A stretch of 44,960 nucleotides of DNA, from NCBI GenBank assembly GCA_002415785.1, contig DIAJ01000001.1, positions 1 through 44,960 on the forward strand, given 5' to 3'. Positions 17,701 to 28,206 of this stretch are shown here, one piece after another. The notes beneath the pieces are model-generated. The model was not told the DNA's origin, made no database searches, and was given only the letters and a program-made list of their open reading frames with translations. This DNA comes from Flavobacteriales bacterium UBA5081. GTDB lineage: Bacteria; Bacteroidota; Bacteroidia; Flavobacteriales_E; Vicingaceae. How positions within the stretch are numbered: the first letter of the stretch is position 1; each line of letters begins with the position of its first letter. Both the position numbers and the translations under genes were made by a program.

Positions 17701-20700
17701 TTACTTAATATAATCATTGATTAATTGTTTTAAATGTTCCACTTCCTTTTCAATCGATTCAATTTGGTTTAGAGCTTCCTTTTTGTCTAAAAAATCAATT
17801 TTTTCAGCATTTTCAGCAAGATTACCTAAGTGTTCAAAACCAATGTTTCTAGAACTGCCTTTAACGGTGTGTAAGCAATCGTAGTAAGCTTTAGCGTCAT
17901 TATTTTTAATTGCAGCATTTAGTTTTTCAACACAACTTAAAATCATTGGCTGAGCCGCTTTAACCAGCTTTTTAACCTTCTCTTCATCGTTTTTTAGTTT
18001 TCTACTGATTTCGTTTAAATTAAAATGTTGAATTTGATTATTAGTATTATGTTGGTTTTTGTTTGTCAAAAAGTCAGAAATGGTTTGAATTAAATCCTCT
18101 TCTTCAATAGGTTTGTTGATGTAGGCATTCATTCCAGCCAATAAACAAGACTCGTAGTTTTCTTCTCTGTTTCCGGCAGTAATCGCTACAATTGGTACGT
18201 CCTTATTGACGTTGCTCATTTTTCGGATAATTTGAGTGAGCTCAAAACCATTCATTTGTGGCATCTTTAAATCCATTAAGAGTAAGTCAAACTTTTGTTG
18301 ATTAATTTGATCTAATGCCGCTTCTCCGTTTTGAGCCGTTTTTATTTTAGCTTTTGGAAAGTACACTTCAATTAATGACTGAGCTAGTAAAATATTGGTT
18401 ATTTCATCGTCGATAATTAATACTTCAAAAACACGACTTTCCTTTTTATCTAATCTCTTTGTTGAGCTTTCTTTTATTTCATACTCTTGCTGATCTACTT
18501 CAACATTTAAGTCAAAATAAAAAGTACTGCCTTCTCCAAGTTTACTGTTTAAGTAGATTTGAGTTTTTAAAAGTTTCGATAAATTCCGAGCTATTGCCAA
18601 TCCTAAACCACTTCCTCCATAATGACTTGAAATACTAGGATTAGATTGTTGAAAAGACTCAAAAATAATTTTCTGTTCACTTTTTGCTATACCAATACCA
18701 CTGTCTTTTACAGAGAAACGCAACTTGAAGTTATTTTCTGTACTTTTTTCAATTAGATTAATTTGAAGCATAACAAAGCCTTCATCAGTGAACTTAATGG
18801 CATTCCCAATTAGATTAAAAAGAAGTTGTTTAACCTTTGTTTCGTCAATTTTGATTTGTTTTGGAACTTTTTCGTCAATTACAACTTTTAAATCTATTCC
18901 CTTTTCTGCAGCTTGAAAACTTACCGAACTTTTTACTGAGTTTACCAAACTATTAAGATGAACAGGACGAATATTTAGTTCAGACTCGCTTTCTTCTAAT
19001 CGAGTAAAGTCTAGAATGGAATTCAAAATATCCAAGAGCGATCTGCCTGATTTATTAATGTGATTTACAAAGGTCTTGCTTTTGTCAGTTAAGTTTTCCG
19101 ACTGTAATAGACGAGAGAAACCAATAATTCCGTTTAATGGCGTTTTAATTTCGTGCGTCATATTTGACAAGAAAATGTTCTTAGCACTATTGGCCTTTTC
19201 TGCTTCCAGCTTTGCTTTTTTAAGTTTTTGTTCCATTAAACGTATTTCCGTCAAGTCGAAGTTAGTTCCTGCTGAACGAATGGGTTCACCTTTTGCATTC
19301 CTTTCAATGTAAGCTCTTGAAAGCACATAAACATAGTTTCCTTTTTTGTGTTTTAGGCGTGCTTCAACTTCATAAACATCTGAACCGTCTTTCCAAGCAT
19401 CTTCAATAGTTTGTTTTACTCTATCAATATCATCTTCGTGCATTAAGTCATAAAACAAGCCGGAAGTGTTCGGAAGTTCATTGTTTTCATAACCAATCAT
19501 TTCAAACCAACTTTCACTATAGTACATCTTATCTTCTATAATGTTATAGTCCCAATAAGCATCTTGAGAACCTTTTAAAACCAGCTCTAATCTTTTTTCG
19601 CTAGCCTCTAGAGATTTACGGGCTTCTTCTTTTTCTGTAATATCAACTGTTGTCATCACCAATAAGCTCTCTTCATCTTTTCGAATAAGCGGAGAGTAGG
19701 TGTTTAAATAAATTTTATCTCTAAAATAAATAGTTTCTTCAATATTGTCGCCTTTTAGCGCCTGTTTTGCACTTTTTATTACTTTATTTGCTAAGGTTTT
19801 AGGAAAAACAGCTGACACATTTTTTCCGGTGTAATCCTTAGGGTTAGCACCTTGTTCATAGTATCCTTGGCCGTCAGTAATTAAAAAGTTTAAATCTTTA
19901 TCTAACAAACTAATCGAGCCATTGGGGAAGTTTTCAGCAATCAGTGATAGCCTCTTTGCGTACTCCTCTTCTGCTTTTTTTGCTGCCTTTATGGCTGTTA
20001 TATCATTTACACTTACAAAAGCACCTACAATATTGTTTTTGTAATCATAAGCAGGCTTGTAGGTCATTAAGAAGGTTAGTTCTTTATTTTTTATTGCAGT
20101 AATGTTAAACTCCCTCTGAATTGTTTCGCCTTTAAATACCTTTTCATACAAAGATTTAAGCGCTTCAACCTCAGATAAAGTCGCATAATCAAGGATTGAT
20201 TGTCCTTTTTTGACCTCTTTATTGAAAAATGTGCTATAGTCGTTTTTAAATTGCTCATTAAAATTGACGATACGTAAATTCCTATCTACATAAACAAAGC
20301 GTTCTTCGGTATTATCAACTATTGTTTTTAATTCAATTTGTTTTTGTTTTTTATCAGTAATATCTAAAAAGGTTCCTTGAAACTTATACACCTCTCCATC
20401 TTCATCTAACAGTGGTTCGAGGTGATTAATTACGTACCTAATCGCTCCATCAGGGTGGACTAAACGAAACTCGGTATTAAACTCTTTTTTTTCTGCAATG
20501 GCTTTTTCAATATCAGCTTCATTTTTAGGAATATCTTCTGGGTGAGTATGAGATGCAAGTAGTTCATAGCTCAATGGAGTGCCTTTGGGTATGCCGAAAA
20601 TTTCATAAGTGCGATCTGTCCACTCAATTTCTCCGGTTATAAAATTCCACTCCCAGTAGCCGATTTCTGTAATTCTAACAGCGGAGTCCATTTTCTGCTT

Positions 20701-23358
20701 GGTTTCAACTAACTTTCTCTCCTGCGATTTTCTTTCACTAATATCATTTATTATTGCCACAAAGTGCTTCTTGTAATCGTAAATTGCAAGTTGAAGAAAT
20801 ACTTCAACTGGATATGTGGAACCATTTGCTCTTGTGTGGGTTGTTTCAAAAATAACTTGTTCTTTTTCTCCTTTTAAAAGTTCATTTAAATAAGGCTGAA
20901 AAGTTTTTTTAGTGTGGCCTTTCTTTAAATCAAGCGGAGTCATTTGAATTATTTCTGCCAAACTATAGCCTAAGTTATTTAGAGCACCTTTATTGACATA
21001 TTCGAACTTCAATGTATTTGCATCAAAAATGTAAATTTCATTAATGCTGTTTTCCAGTGCATAGGCAAACTGTTCTCTTTCTGTTCTGAGCTTTTTCTGA
21101 TCACTAATATCGATAGAGGATAGTACAAAACGTTCAATTTTACCGTTTGAATTTTTAATAGGTAAGTAGGAATTTAGAAAGGTTTTATCTCCTACCACAC
21201 ACTCTTCTCTTACGTTTTCTCCTTTAAAAACGCGATTAATTGGCGCTAAAATCTGTTCGAGAGCTTCCGGATAAAAAACTTCTCTAATGTCTTTATTCCT
21301 AACTTCTTCCGGAAACATACTTAAGCCTGTGTAGGCTTTGCCGTTGGCGTAAATAACTTCAAGTGATTTACTAATTAAGCAAATTGTTCCGTTGGGGAAA
21401 TTACCTGCAATAGCGCTTAAATCTTGCTCTCTTTGCATTAGCGCCTTGCTTTTTTGTTTAAGAAGCATTTGTAAATTACTTCTATGTTCTTGCAACTCTA
21501 ATTCTTGTGTTTTCTGAACACTGATGTCGTAAAAGTTGATCACTACCCCGTCGTATTTTTGATTGGAAGTTTTATAGGGCATGATTTGAGTCCAATAGTA
21601 GTTGCCATTTTCTGCCAAAAGTTCAAATGATTTGCTTTTGTTTGTTTGAATGACTTTTTGACAATCTTTTATTAAATCCTTGGCTTTAAATTTAAAGGTG
21701 AAATCTTTAATTTTTCTTCCTTCATCTGATTCTTCTAAGGAAATAAGCGCTTTAATGCTTGGCGTAAATTTTCGAATGCATAACTCTTTCGTCAGAAATA
21801 AAGTTGGAATTTGAGTGCTTTTCATCAAATTATCCAATAAGTTATTCAATCTATTAACTTCTTCTAATCTGTTTTGAAGCTCATCATTACTGGTAATTAA
21901 TTCCTCATTCAACGATTGCAGTTCTTCTTGAGAGGACTCTAATTCTTCGTTAGTACTTTGCAGTTCTTCATTTAAAACTTGTTCTTGCTCAGCTTTTATC
22001 CGAAGTCTTTCGTTGGCATCTTCAAGTTTATTAATTGTGTTTTCCAGAAATGAACGTGCATTAAAAAGTTCTTTTTCAATTGATTTGTCACCAATGTTTG
22101 AGAAACTTTCTTCTTTAAAAACCAAGTGCTGACGGTTGATAAATGAAATTAAGTAGGCCTTTTGACTGTCGTATTTTTTGGTCAACTTTTTGCCACTAAT
22201 GCGATAAGTAGAAATTCCATTTTCATCAAAAATAGATTGTGCAGCAAGCTCGTGAGAATCGCCTTTTATTAATTGCTCTAATAAAGAGGTTAGTGCAGAT
22301 TTATATTCATCTCTTGCTAATTTAATAAGGTCTTTGGTAAGCAAACCGGACTGAAGTGAAAAGAAGCGCTCGGAGTTTCCTTGAAAGTAGATTACTTCTT
22401 GCTTTTCATTCACAATTACTGAAAAAGGAATAAAATTCTCAAAAATGACTTGCTTTGCTTCTTCTTCCAGGCGTTTCATATCAGTATTGTATTCGCCTGC
22501 TGCTTCAAAAAAGCTACTTATGTTGGGAGAGGAGTAGTTCCACAACGGACTACTGAAATTCTTTACTTTTTTAGATTGATAAACTTTATGTTCAGAGTTA
22601 ACTGTGCTGAATAGGGAGTCGTTTAATGTAGACTCTGACTTTCCAAGCAATAAATAAGCTTGATCTTTTAAAGAATAATTGAAGATTTCAAAACACTTAT
22701 TTTGAAGTGGTTTGTCGAAGTAAATTAAAGTGTTTCTGCATGATATAAAGTCAACTTTTGAGAAAGGAGGAGATTGGATTAAGTTTTGTCTTGTAAAAAG
22801 AATTGACTTCTTTAGATTATTGTCAACTTCGTATTGATCATTTTTCTTAGTAAAATACTTTTCAACAAAGAAATCAGGCACTTCTTTAATGTCTTCTTCT
22901 TTATAAACTCCCTTTTTGGCAATAGAAATTGCATCTTCACTGATATCAGTTGCAAAAATTTGAAGTTTAACCTTACTTTTCTTTCTCTTTATTAATTCAT
23001 TTAAAATCATGGCAATGCTGTAGGCTTCTTCGCCTGTAGAGCATGCGGCAACCCAAATTCTCAAATCTTCCCCTTCTTGCTTTTTTAATAATTTGGGAAA
23101 TAACTCTTTCTCTAAGAATTTAAAAACCTTGGGGTCTCTAAAAAAATGGCTTACGTGAATCAATAGCTCTTTTCGTAAATTTTCTCTTTCCTCTTGGCTG
23201 TTCTCAAGCAACTTGGAGTATTCTTCAAACTGAGTGATTTTATGAAGACTCATGCGTTTTTGCACCCTTCTTAGGCGGCTCGCAGTCTTGTATTGACTAA
23301 AATCGTCATTGAAGTAATGAGAAAGTATATCGGTGATTTTCTTTAGTTCATCTCGCAT
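17701..23358 (-). CDS. CheR methyltransferase / multi-PAS / hybrid histidine kinase / Hpt protein
   Basis: A 1885-residue cytoplasmic signalling protein with no membrane segment. Residues 1-265 are a CheR-type SAM methyltransferase (AACSTGEEAYS at ~104-114, SCRNTLIYFD at ~206-215). A PAS-like segment at ~305-400 and a Glu/Leu/Asn coiled coil (LNEELQSTNEELESSQEE) at ~440-505 follow, then about seven further PAS-like segments to ~1370. HisKA carries the phospho-acceptor His1402 (MTHEIKTPLNG); the HATPase domain has N-box NLIGNAIKFTDEG and GGSGLGLAI. A receiver domain has Asp1696 (MDLKMPQMNGF), and the Hpt domain has His1830 (LHTVKGSS). CheB-CheR-PAS fusions are a known family; here the CheB esterase is absent and the protein begins directly with CheR. 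No chemoreceptor or CheY genes are nearby, so the target is unknown. Confidence 0.9.
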   Translation of the reverse strand: MRDELKKITDILSHYFNDDFSQYKTASRLRRVQKRMSLHKITQFEEYSKLLENSQEERENLRKELLIHVSHFFRDPKVFKFLEKELFPKLLKKQEGEDLRIWVAACSTGEEAYSIAMILNELIKRKKSKVKLQIFATDISEDAISIAKKGVYKEEDIKEVPDFFVEKYFTKKNDQYEVDNNLKKSILFTRQNLIQSPPFSKVDFISCRNTLIYFDKPLQNKCFEIFNYSLKDQAYLLLGKSESTLNDSLFSTVNSEHKVYQSKKVKNFSSPLWNYSSPNISSFFEAAGEYNTDMKRLEEEAKQVIFENFIPFSVIVNEKQEVIYFQGNSERFFSLQSGLLTKDLIKLARDEYKSALTSLLEQLIKGDSHELAAQSIFDENGISTYRISGKKLTKKYDSQKAYLISFINRQHLVFKEESFSNIGDKSIEKELFNARSFLENTINKLEDANERLRIKAEQEQVLNEELQSTNEELESSQEELQSLNEELITSNDELQNRLEEVNRLNNLLDNLMKSTQIPTLFLTKELCIRKFTPSIKALISLEESDEGRKIKDFTFKFKAKDLIKDCQKVIQTNKSKSFELLAENGNYYWTQIMPYKTSNQKYDGVVINFYDISVQKTQELELQEHRSNLQMLLKQKSKALMQREQDLSAIAGNFPNGTICLISKSLEVIYANGKAYTGLSMFPEEVRNKDIREVFYPEALEQILAPINRVFKGENVREECVVGDKTFLNSYLPIKNSNGKIERFVLSSIDISDQKKLRTEREQFAYALENSINEIYIFDANTLKFEYVNKGALNNLGYSLAEIIQMTPLDLKKGHTKKTFQPYLNELLKGEKEQVIFETTHTRANGSTYPVEVFLQLAIYDYKKHFVAIINDISERKSQERKLVETKQKMDSAVRITEIGYWEWNFITGEIEWTDRTYEIFGIPKGTPLSYELLASHTHPEDIPKNEADIEKAIAEKKEFNTEFRLVHPDGAIRYVINHLEPLLDEDGEVYKFQGTFLDITDKKQKQIELKTIVDNTEERFVYVDRNLRIVNFNEQFKNDYSTFFNKEVKKGQSILDYATLSEVEALKSLYEKVFKGETIQREFNITAIKNKELTFLMTYKPAYDYKNNIVGAFVSVNDITAIKAAKKAEEEYAKRLSLIAENFPNGSISLLDKDLNFLITDGQGYYEQGANPKDYTGKNVSAVFPKTLANKVIKSAKQALKGDNIEETIYFRDKIYLNTYSPLIRKDEESLLVMTTVDITEKEEARKSLEASEKRLELVLKGSQDAYWDYNIIEDKMYYSESWFEMIGYENNELPNTSGLFYDLMHEDDIDRVKQTIEDAWKDGSDVYEVEARLKHKKGNYVYVLSRAYIERNAKGEPIRSAGTNFDLTEIRLMEQKLKKAKLEAEKANSAKNIFLSNMTHEIKTPLNGIIGFSRLLQSENLTDKSKTFVNHINKSGRSLLDILNSILDFTRLEESESELNIRPVHLNSLVNSVKSSVSFQAAEKGIDLKVVIDEKVPKQIKIDETKVKQLLFNLIGNAIKFTDEGFVMLQINLIEKSTENNFKLRFSVKDSGIGIAKSEQKIIFESFQQSNPSISSHYGGSGLGLAIARNLSKLLKTQIYLNSKLGEGSTFYFDLNVEVDQQEYEIKESSTKRLDKKESRVFEVLIIDDEITNILLAQSLIEVYFPKAKIKTAQNGEAALDQINQQKFDLLLMDLKMPQMNGFELTQIIRKMSNVNKDVPIVAITAGNREENYESCLLAGMNAYINKPIEEEDLIQTISDFLTNKNQHNTNNQIQHFNLNEISRKLKNDEEKVKKLVKAAQPMILSCVEKLNAAIKNNDAKAYYDCLHTVKGSSRNIGFEHLGNLAENAEKIDFLDKKEALNQIESIEKEVEHLKQLINDYIK

Positions 23359-23389
23359 TAGTCTGCTTTTATCCCAATAAATTAGCTTT

Positions 23390-23424
23390 CAAATATAATG
23401 TATAATTGTTTGAAAGTGAACAAA
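23390..23424 (-). promoter_or_regulatory. promoter with -33 TTTG and -7 TATATTTG
   Basis: On the minus strand, TTTG (plus-strand CAAA, 23421-23424) and an exact TATATTTG (plus-strand CAAATATA, 23390-23397) are separated by 23 bp. The start codon of the giant kinase gene lies 31 bp further on. The rest of the 220-bp divergent region before parE shows no other clear feature. Confidence 0.55.
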
Positions 23425-23579
23425 CTTAAAAAGAATAGGTAAATCACCTATATCTGCGAGTTTTGATTAATGTAAAATCGACGAAAAAGAAAATGTTAAA
23501 ACATCTGTTGAAAAAACATCTAATCGAACATAAAATTAAACTTCCTTTATAGGTACTTTAGAGCTTTCATTGGAAAAAT

Positions 23580-25436
23580 ATGGCAGAAGAAGTTCAGTAT
23601 ACGGAAGACAACATTCGCTCACTTGATTGGAAAGAACATATTCGCATGCGTCCCGGTATGTATATCGGGAAGTTAGGAGATGGAAGTTCTTACGATGATG
23701 GCATTTATGTTTTGCTGAAAGAGGTCCTTGATAACTCTATTGATGAGTTTGTAATGGGCAATGGTCGCACGATTGAAGTAACTATTAAAGATAAAACGGT
23801 TAAAGTTCGCGATTATGGTCGTGGTGTACCACTTGGAAAAGTAGTTGATGTTGTATCAAAAATTAACACCGGTGGAAAGTACGATTCAAAGGCTTTTAAA
23901 AAGTCAGTTGGACTAAATGGAGTGGGTACTAAAGCAGTTAATGCACTTTCAACCTACTTTCGCATAGAGTCTTGCCGAGATGATAAAATGAAAGCAGCGG
24001 AGTTTTCTAAAGGAGAACTAACGCTTGATTCTCCCATAGAGGAAAGCAGCCGTCGAAAAGGAACTAAAGTCATTTTTACTCCGGATGAAAGTATTTTTCA
24101 CAACTATCAGTATCGAACACAACATATTGAGAGAATGTTGTGGAACTACGTTTACTTGAACCGAGGCTTAACCATTATTTTTAATGGTGAAAAGTATTAT
24201 TCAGAGCGTGGATTATACGATTTATTAGAGAAAAACATGTCGGATGAACCATTATATCCGATTATTCACATAGAGGAAGAAGATATTGAAGTTGCTGTAA
24301 CGCACACCAATGCTTATGGTGAAGAGTATTACTCTTTTGTAAATGGGCAACATACCACTCAAGGTGGAACCCATCAAAATGCTTTTAGAGAAGCTTATGT
24401 TAAAACAATTCGAGAGCATTTTCAAAAGGATTACGACGCAAGAGATATTCGCTCTTCCATTGTAGCGGCAGTTTCAGTAAAAGTAATGGAACCGGTTTTT
24501 GAATCTCAAACAAAAACTAAATTAGGTTCAAATGATGTAGGTCCCGATGGGCCGAGCATGAGGGCGTTTGTCAATGATTTTTTGAAGAAATATCTTGACA
24601 ACTTTTTACACAAAAATCCTGAGGTTGCTGAAGCGCTTCAAAAGAAGATTCACCAATCGGAGCGAGAAAGGAAAGATTTAGCAGGAATTAAAAAGCTTGC
24701 GCGAAAACGTGCAAAAGAAGTGAGTTTGCACAATAAAAAGTTGCGAGACTGTAGGGTTCATTTTAATACGAATAAAGACAGGAGTGAAGAGACTACTCTT
24801 TTTATTACGGAGGGAGATTCGGCATCAGGTTCTATTACAAAGGTTAGAGATGTAAATACTCAGGCAGTTTTTAGTTTAAAGGGAAAACCGCTAAATTCAT
24901 ACGGTTTGACAAAAAAGATTGTTTATGAGAATGAAGAGTTTAATCTTTTACAAGCAGCTTTAAATATTGAGGAAAGCTTAGATGATTTACGGTATAATAA
25001 AGTAGTGTTAGCAACTGATGCCGATGTAGATGGAATGCATATAAGATTATTGTTGATTACTTTTTTCTTGCAGTTTTTCCCCGATTTGGTAAAAAATGGA
25101 CACTTATATGTTTTAGCAACTCCACTATTTCGCGTAAGGGATAAAAAGCAGACTTTTTACTGCTACAGCGATAAAGAAAGACGAGATGCGATTGAGGTAT
25201 TAAAGGGGAAAGCAGAAATTACTCGATTTAAAGGTTTAGGAGAGATTTCGCCGGATGAGTTTAAAAACTTTATTGGCGAAGATATTCGTTTAGAACCGGT
25301 GGTAATCGGAAAAGATAAGTCGGTTCATGAACTGATGGAGTTTTACATGGGTAAAAATACGCCCGACAGACAAGAGTTCATTATCGAAAACTTGAAAGTT
25401 GAGCAAGATTTGGTTGAAGATTTAGAAGAAGTTTAA
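23580..25436 (+). CDS. parE: DNA topoisomerase IV subunit B (ParE)
   Basis: A 618-residue type IIA topoisomerase ATPase subunit. GHKL ATPase motifs are present (EVLDNSIDEF with the catalytic Glu, VRDYGRGVPLG, GLNGVGTKAVNALS). The transducer domain follows, and the TOPRIM domain carries EGDSASG (E411) and TDADVDG (D480, D482). Length and lack of the GyrB insert fit ParE rather than GyrB, and parC follows 8 bp downstream. With ParC it decatenates daughter chromosomes. Confidence 0.95.
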   Translation: MAEEVQYTEDNIRSLDWKEHIRMRPGMYIGKLGDGSSYDDGIYVLLKEVLDNSIDEFVMGNGRTIEVTIKDKTVKVRDYGRGVPLGKVVDVVSKINTGGKYDSKAFKKSVGLNGVGTKAVNALSTYFRIESCRDDKMKAAEFSKGELTLDSPIEESSRRKGTKVIFTPDESIFHNYQYRTQHIERMLWNYVYLNRGLTIIFNGEKYYSERGLYDLLEKNMSDEPLYPIIHIEEEDIEVAVTHTNAYGEEYYSFVNGQHTTQGGTHQNAFREAYVKTIREHFQKDYDARDIRSSIVAAVSVKVMEPVFESQTKTKLGSNDVGPDGPSMRAFVNDFLKKYLDNFLHKNPEVAEALQKKIHQSERERKDLAGIKKLARKRAKEVSLHNKKLRDCRVHFNTNKDRSEETTLFITEGDSASGSITKVRDVNTQAVFSLKGKPLNSYGLTKKIVYENEEFNLLQAALNIEESLDDLRYNKVVLATDADVDGMHIRLLLITFFLQFFPDLVKNGHLYVLATPLFRVRDKKQTFYCYSDKERRDAIEVLKGKAEITRFKGLGEISPDEFKNFIGEDIRLEPVVIGKDKSVHELMEFYMGKNTPDRQEFIIENLKVEQDLVEDLEEV

Positions 25437-25444
25437 GCAGAAAA

Positions 25445-28204
25445 ATGGCTGAAAAGGAAGACGAAAATATAAACGAAGAAGGTAAGACTGAGGGTCAGGA
25501 GATGGGTGATTCTGAGGGCTTGGAGAATGTAATCCAAGTCAGTGGAATGTACAATGAATGGTTTTTAGATTATGCTTCTTACGTAATTTTAGAACGCGCT
25601 GTTCCTCATGTAAATGATGGAATGAAGCCCGTTCAAAGAAGAATTCTACATTCACTCAAAGAACTTGATGATGGCAGGTATCACAAAGTAGCCAATGTTA
25701 TTGGAAACACGATGAAGTATCACCCTCATGGAGATGCTTCAATTGGTGATGCAATGGTACAGCTGGGTCAGAAAAACTTGCTATTAGATATGCAAGGAAA
25801 CTGGGGAAATATTTTAACCGGTGATCGATCCGCTGCTCCTCGTTATATTGAAGTTCGCTTGTCAAAGTTTGCCTTAGATGTTGCCTTCAACAAAAAAACA
25901 ACAGAGTGGGCAGCATCTTATGATAGTAGAGGCATGGAGCCGGTGACTTTACCCATGAAGTTTCCTCTATTATTAGCGCAAGGTGTTGAGGGGATTGCTG
26001 TAGGCTTAGCTTGCAAAATTTTACCTCATAACTTTTTAGAGTTAATTGATGCTTCTATTGCTATTCTGAAAGGCAAGAAAACAAATATTTTACCGGATTT
26101 TCAAACCGGTGGAATGGCAGATTTTTCGAATTACAATGAGGGGCTGAGAGGTGGTCGAGTTCGACTGAGAGCTAAAATTTCTCAACTCGATAAGAAAACT
26201 CTTCAGATTACTGAGATTCCTTATGGAACAAATACCGGAAACCTGATAGACTCTATCTTAAAAGCCAATGATAAAGGAAAAATCAAGGTTAAAAAGATTG
26301 AAGATAATACAGCTGAAAACGTAGAGATCAACATCCATTTGCCGGGAGGTGTTTCTCCCGATAAAACGATTGATGCGCTCTACGCATTTACAGATTGCGA
26401 AATTTCTATTTCTCCTAACTCTTGTGTTATTGGAGATGACAAACCAAAGTTTTTATCGGTAAACGAAATTCTCAGAATTTGTACAGAGCATACGAAGCAT
26501 TTGCTAAAAAGAGAATTGGAGATCCGCAAGGGAGAGTTGGAAGAGCAGTGGCACTTTGCTTCTTTGGAGAAGATTTTTATTGAAAACAGAATTTATCGCG
26601 ATATTGAAGAGTGTGAAACTTGGGAGGCAATTATAGAAACCATTCACAAAGGTTTAGCTCCTCATGTAAAACACTTAATAAGACCAGTTACAGATGAAGA
26701 TGTAACGCGCTTAACCGAGATAAAAATTAAGCGAATCTCTAAATTCGACAGTTTTAAAGCAGATGAATTAATCAGTAAGATTGAGGAAGAAATTGCGCAA
26801 ATAAAGCATGATCTAGAGCACTTAACTGATTATGCGATTGCATACTTTAAACGCATTAAAGAGAAACACGGAGCAGGTAGAGAAAGAAAAACAGAGATAA
26901 AATCTTTTGAAACCATTGATGCATCTAAAGTTGCAGTTGCCAACACTAAGCTATATGTAAATAGAGCGGAGGGCTTTATCGGGCATGGATTGAAAAAGTC
27001 AGATGCTGAATTTGTAGCTGACTGTTCTGACATTGATGACATTATTGTCTTTAGAGAAGATGGAGTGATGTTGGTTCAAAAGATTCAACCAAAGTCGTTT
27101 GTGGGGAAAAACATTATTCATGTAGGAGTTTGGAAAAAAGGTGATAAGCGCACCATATACAATATGATTTATCAAGATGGAAAGGCTGGTAAAGCGATGA
27201 TGAAGCGATTTGCTGTTACTTCCATTACTCGAGATAAAGAATATGATTTAACTGCCGGCACGGCAGGCTCAAAAGTCCTTTACTTCTCGGCTAATCCAAA
27301 TGGTGAAGCTGAAGTTGTTACTGTTCAATTAAGAGCAAAAGCTAAGTTGAAGAAACTTAAATTCGATACTGACTTTGCCGAAATGGCAATAAAAGGACGT
27401 AGTGCAAAAGGGAATATTTTAACTAAGCATCTAGTGAGCAAAATCAAATTAAAGGAGGAGGGAACTTCTACTTTAAGTGCGAGAAAAATTTGGTTTGATG
27501 ATACCGTACAGCGTTTAAACTCCGAAGGGAGAGGTGAGTTATTAGGAAGCTTTAAATCGGATGATAAAATCTTAACAATAACTCAGTCGGGACATTATAA
27601 ACTTACCGGAACAAATTTAAGTACCCACTTTGAAGACGATTTAATATTAATTGAAAAGTGGATACCTGAAAAGCCAATTACTGCAATTTATTTTGATGGA
27701 GAAAAAGAAGATTTTTACGTAAAGCGCTTTCTGGTAGAAGATACTGATAAGAAAACGCTTTTCATTACTGAAGATGATAAGAGCTATTTGGAGTTGGTAT
27801 CAACTGATTTTAATACAGTTATTGAGTTGACTTTTGCCAAAGCTAAAGGCAAAGACCAAAAGCCAAATGAGGTACTTAATCTTAAGGACTTTATCTCTGT
27901 GAAGGGATTAAAGGCCTTAGGGAATAAATTGAGCTACAATAAAATAAAAAATGTTGAGCGTTTGGATGAGGAAACAGCTGCCCAAAAGTTAGAAATTGAC
28001 ATAGAAGAGCTAAAAAATCCTTTTGTAGAAAAGAAAGAAGAGACAAAGACAGAGGAGCCAACTTCACAGTCAGATACTGAAGAAGCAGATAAGGCAGAGG
28101 AGACTGAAAATGACGAAGGGGGTGCCGGAAAAAAGTCGAGTGACCATAAGGATGATTCTTCTTCCGAAAACGGAGCGGCCTCGCAAATGGATTTATTTTC
28201 TTAA
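25445..28204 (+). CDS. parC: DNA topoisomerase IV subunit A (ParC)
   Basis: A 919-residue subunit. The winged-helix and tower core begins with MYNEWFLDYASYVILERAVP; the active-site Tyr is Y134 in SAAPRYIEV. Six-bladed C-terminal propeller elements follow in divergent form (~520-830). The C-terminal ~70 residues are an acidic, Lys/Glu/Ser-rich disordered tail ending QMDLFS, which resembles a sliding-clamp-binding motif. It is translationally close to parE (8 bp) and followed 2 bp later by a rhomboid gene, so the three are probably one transcript. Confidence 0.95.
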   Translation: MAEKEDENINEEGKTEGQEMGDSEGLENVIQVSGMYNEWFLDYASYVILERAVPHVNDGMKPVQRRILHSLKELDDGRYHKVANVIGNTMKYHPHGDASIGDAMVQLGQKNLLLDMQGNWGNILTGDRSAAPRYIEVRLSKFALDVAFNKKTTEWAASYDSRGMEPVTLPMKFPLLLAQGVEGIAVGLACKILPHNFLELIDASIAILKGKKTNILPDFQTGGMADFSNYNEGLRGGRVRLRAKISQLDKKTLQITEIPYGTNTGNLIDSILKANDKGKIKVKKIEDNTAENVEINIHLPGGVSPDKTIDALYAFTDCEISISPNSCVIGDDKPKFLSVNEILRICTEHTKHLLKRELEIRKGELEEQWHFASLEKIFIENRIYRDIEECETWEAIIETIHKGLAPHVKHLIRPVTDEDVTRLTEIKIKRISKFDSFKADELISKIEEEIAQIKHDLEHLTDYAIAYFKRIKEKHGAGRERKTEIKSFETIDASKVAVANTKLYVNRAEGFIGHGLKKSDAEFVADCSDIDDIIVFREDGVMLVQKIQPKSFVGKNIIHVGVWKKGDKRTIYNMIYQDGKAGKAMMKRFAVTSITRDKEYDLTAGTAGSKVLYFSANPNGEAEVVTVQLRAKAKLKKLKFDTDFAEMAIKGRSAKGNILTKHLVSKIKLKEEGTSTLSARKIWFDDTVQRLNSEGRGELLGSFKSDDKILTITQSGHYKLTGTNLSTHFEDDLILIEKWIPEKPITAIYFDGEKEDFYVKRFLVEDTDKKTLFITEDDKSYLELVSTDFNTVIELTFAKAKGKDQKPNEVLNLKDFISVKGLKALGNKLSYNKIKNVERLDEETAAQKLEIDIEELKNPFVEKKEETKTEEPTSQSDTEEADKAEETENDEGGAGKKSSDHKDDSSSENGAASQMDLFS

Positions 28205-28206
28205 TT

